NCBI GenBank assembly: GCA_902559075.1
Contig: CACEGO010000001.1
Span: forward strand, 1 to 64,000
Origin: an uncultured Pelagibacteraceae bacterium
GTDB taxonomy: Bacteria > Pseudomonadota > Alphaproteobacteria > Pelagibacterales > Pelagibacteraceae
Length of the DNA stretch: 64,000 bases
Direction: 5' to 3'
In this document: positions 62,819 to 64,000 of the stretch, piece by piece
How the letters are laid out: the number at the start of each line of letters is the position of its first letter
Position numbering within the stretch: the stretch's first letter is position 1
Program-made: the position numbers and the translations under genes
The notes under the pieces: model-generated
Seen by the model: the letters and a program-made list of their open reading frames with translations, nothing else
The model's database searches: none
Told to the model about the DNA's origin: nothing

Positions 62819-64000
62819 TTTTCTTTTTTATATTTCATTATCATTTTTTTAATATTATCAAAAGAAGTTCCACCATAAGATTTTTTTGAATTAATTGATT
62901 TTGCTAAATTAAATACTTTTAAAACATCTTCTTTAAGCTTAGGCTCAATTTTTTTTAGTTCTTCTAAAGTTAATTCATTTAATTTTTTTTTTCTTTTTTC
63001 AGCATAATTAACAATAGCAGCAGTTTTTTGATATGCCTTTCTAAAAGATATAGAGTGATTTTTAACAAGATAATCTGCTAAGTCGGTTGCTGTAGTATAA
63101 CCCGAATTAGCGAGTTCAAACATTTTGCTCTTATTTGGAGTACAGTTTTTAAGTATTTCATCAAATATTTTTAAGCAATTATTTAGGTTATCGTTAGACT
63201 TAAAAACAATCTCTTTGTCATCCTGCAAATCTTTAAAGTATGATAATGGCAACCCTTTTAAAATTGTGAGCATTGAAAATAAATTTCCATAAGCTATTCC
63301 TGATTTTCCACGTATATACTCCAGAAGATCAGGATTTTTCTTTTGCGGCATTATAGATGATCCTGTTACAACTTTATCAGACAAATGAATTAGATTAAAA
63401 CCATCGGAATTCCAAATAATAAGTTCTTCTGCAATTCTAGAAATGTGCATAGCACATACAGATGAAGCATATAAAAAATCTAATACAAAATCTCTATCCG
63501 AAACTGTGTCAATTGAATTATTAGTAGGTATTTTAAAACCAAGTTTTTTAGTTGTATAATTTCTATCTATATTAAACGATGTTCCTGCTAAAGCTGCAAC
63601 GCCTAAGGGATTTTCGTTTAAACTGTCCAAATTATTAGAAAATCTCTTTTTATCTCTATTAAACATTTCAACATAAGACATTAAATAGTGTGCAAAAGAG
63701 ATAGGTTGAGCATTTTTAAGATGTGTAAATCCAGGCATAATAGTCTCAACATTTTTTTCAGCCAACTTAATTGTACTTTTAATAACTTTATTAATATTAT
63801 TATTTATTTCGTTAGTTGAATTTTTCATCCAAATTTTAAAATCAGTAATTACTTGATCATTTCTTGATCTTGCAGTGTGAACATAGCCAGCTTCTTCACC
63901 TATAATCTGAAAAAGTCTCTTTTCAATATTCATATGAATATCCTCATATTTTTTATTAAACTCAAATTTATTATTTGTAATTTCTTTATTAATTTTTGTT
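62815..64000 (-). CDS. argH: Argininosuccinate lyase, partial (5' end beyond right edge)
   Basis: 'GYVHTARSRNDQVITDF', 'GSSIMPQKKNPDLLEYIRGKSG'; frame open upstream to the edge ('NKKYEDIHMNIE'). Confidence 0.95.
   Translation of the reverse strand, partial: TKINKEITNNKFEFNKKYEDIHMNIEKRLFQIIGEEAGYVHTARSRNDQVITDFKIWMKNSTNEINNNINKVIKSTIKLAEKNVETIMPGFTHLKNAQPISFAHYLMSYVEMFNRDKKRFSNNLDSLNENPLGVAALAGTSFNIDRNYTTKKLGFKIPTNNSIDTVSDRDFVLDFLYASSVCAMHISRIAEELIIWNSDGFNLIHLSDKVVTGSSIMPQKKNPDLLEYIRGKSGIAYGNLFSMLTILKGLPLSYFKDLQDDKEIVFKSNDNLNNCLKIFDEILKNCTPNKSKMFELANSGYTTATDLADYLVKNHSISFRKAYQKTAAIVNYAEKRKKKLNELTLEELKKIEPKLKEDVLKVFNLAKSINSKKSYGGTSFDNIKKMIMKYKKEK

Noticed and set aside
1-64000. CRISPR arrays, prophage, transposases, rRNA or tRNA genes
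   Set aside because: No regular spacer-repeat array, transposase/integrase/phage ORF, or rRNA/tRNA-like sequence was seen; tRNAscan-SE and Infernal would be decisive.

Overview
This AT-rich window resembles a streamlined marine alphaproteobacterial chromosome, most likely SAR11/Pelagibacterales (inferred from composition, gene content and gene order; no search was run). It is dense in housekeeping genes: mnmE-mnmG-rsmG-parA-parB, holA/lptE/leuS, a porin, dapB/dnaJ/dnaK/grpE, maeB, murJ-trpS-nfu, tsaB-fur-miaB-phoH-ybeY-lnt-metK, nusA-infB-rbfA-rpsO-pnp, fabA-fabB-fabI, an Irr/rubrerythrin/Fe-S/DUF3501 module, dut-coaBC-ubiB-ubiE, mutM-rpsT, dnaA-dnaN, and lysA-lptM-argH. I found no rRNA, tRNA, CRISPR, prophage or transposon. 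Observations beyond standard annotation: (1) a 39-aa ArfA-like ribosome-rescue ORF missing from the ORF track; (2) two conserved genes, nth and an irr-like regulator, each broken at an A9 tract so that removing one A restores the frame, while longer A10/A11 tracts elsewhere stay in frame; (3) a near-consensus parS inside rsmG; (4) an intrinsic terminator just upstream of the nusA RBS, a possible attenuator; (5) a T-poor pentamer-repeat leader with an overlapping uORF before pnp; (6) a shared Irr/ICE-like dyad at irr and rubrerythrin; (7) a GANTC-rich iteron region upstream of dnaA; (8) head-to-head coding overlap of a miniature tsaB with a secreted deacetylase gene; (9) an RpoH-type promoter at dnaK.
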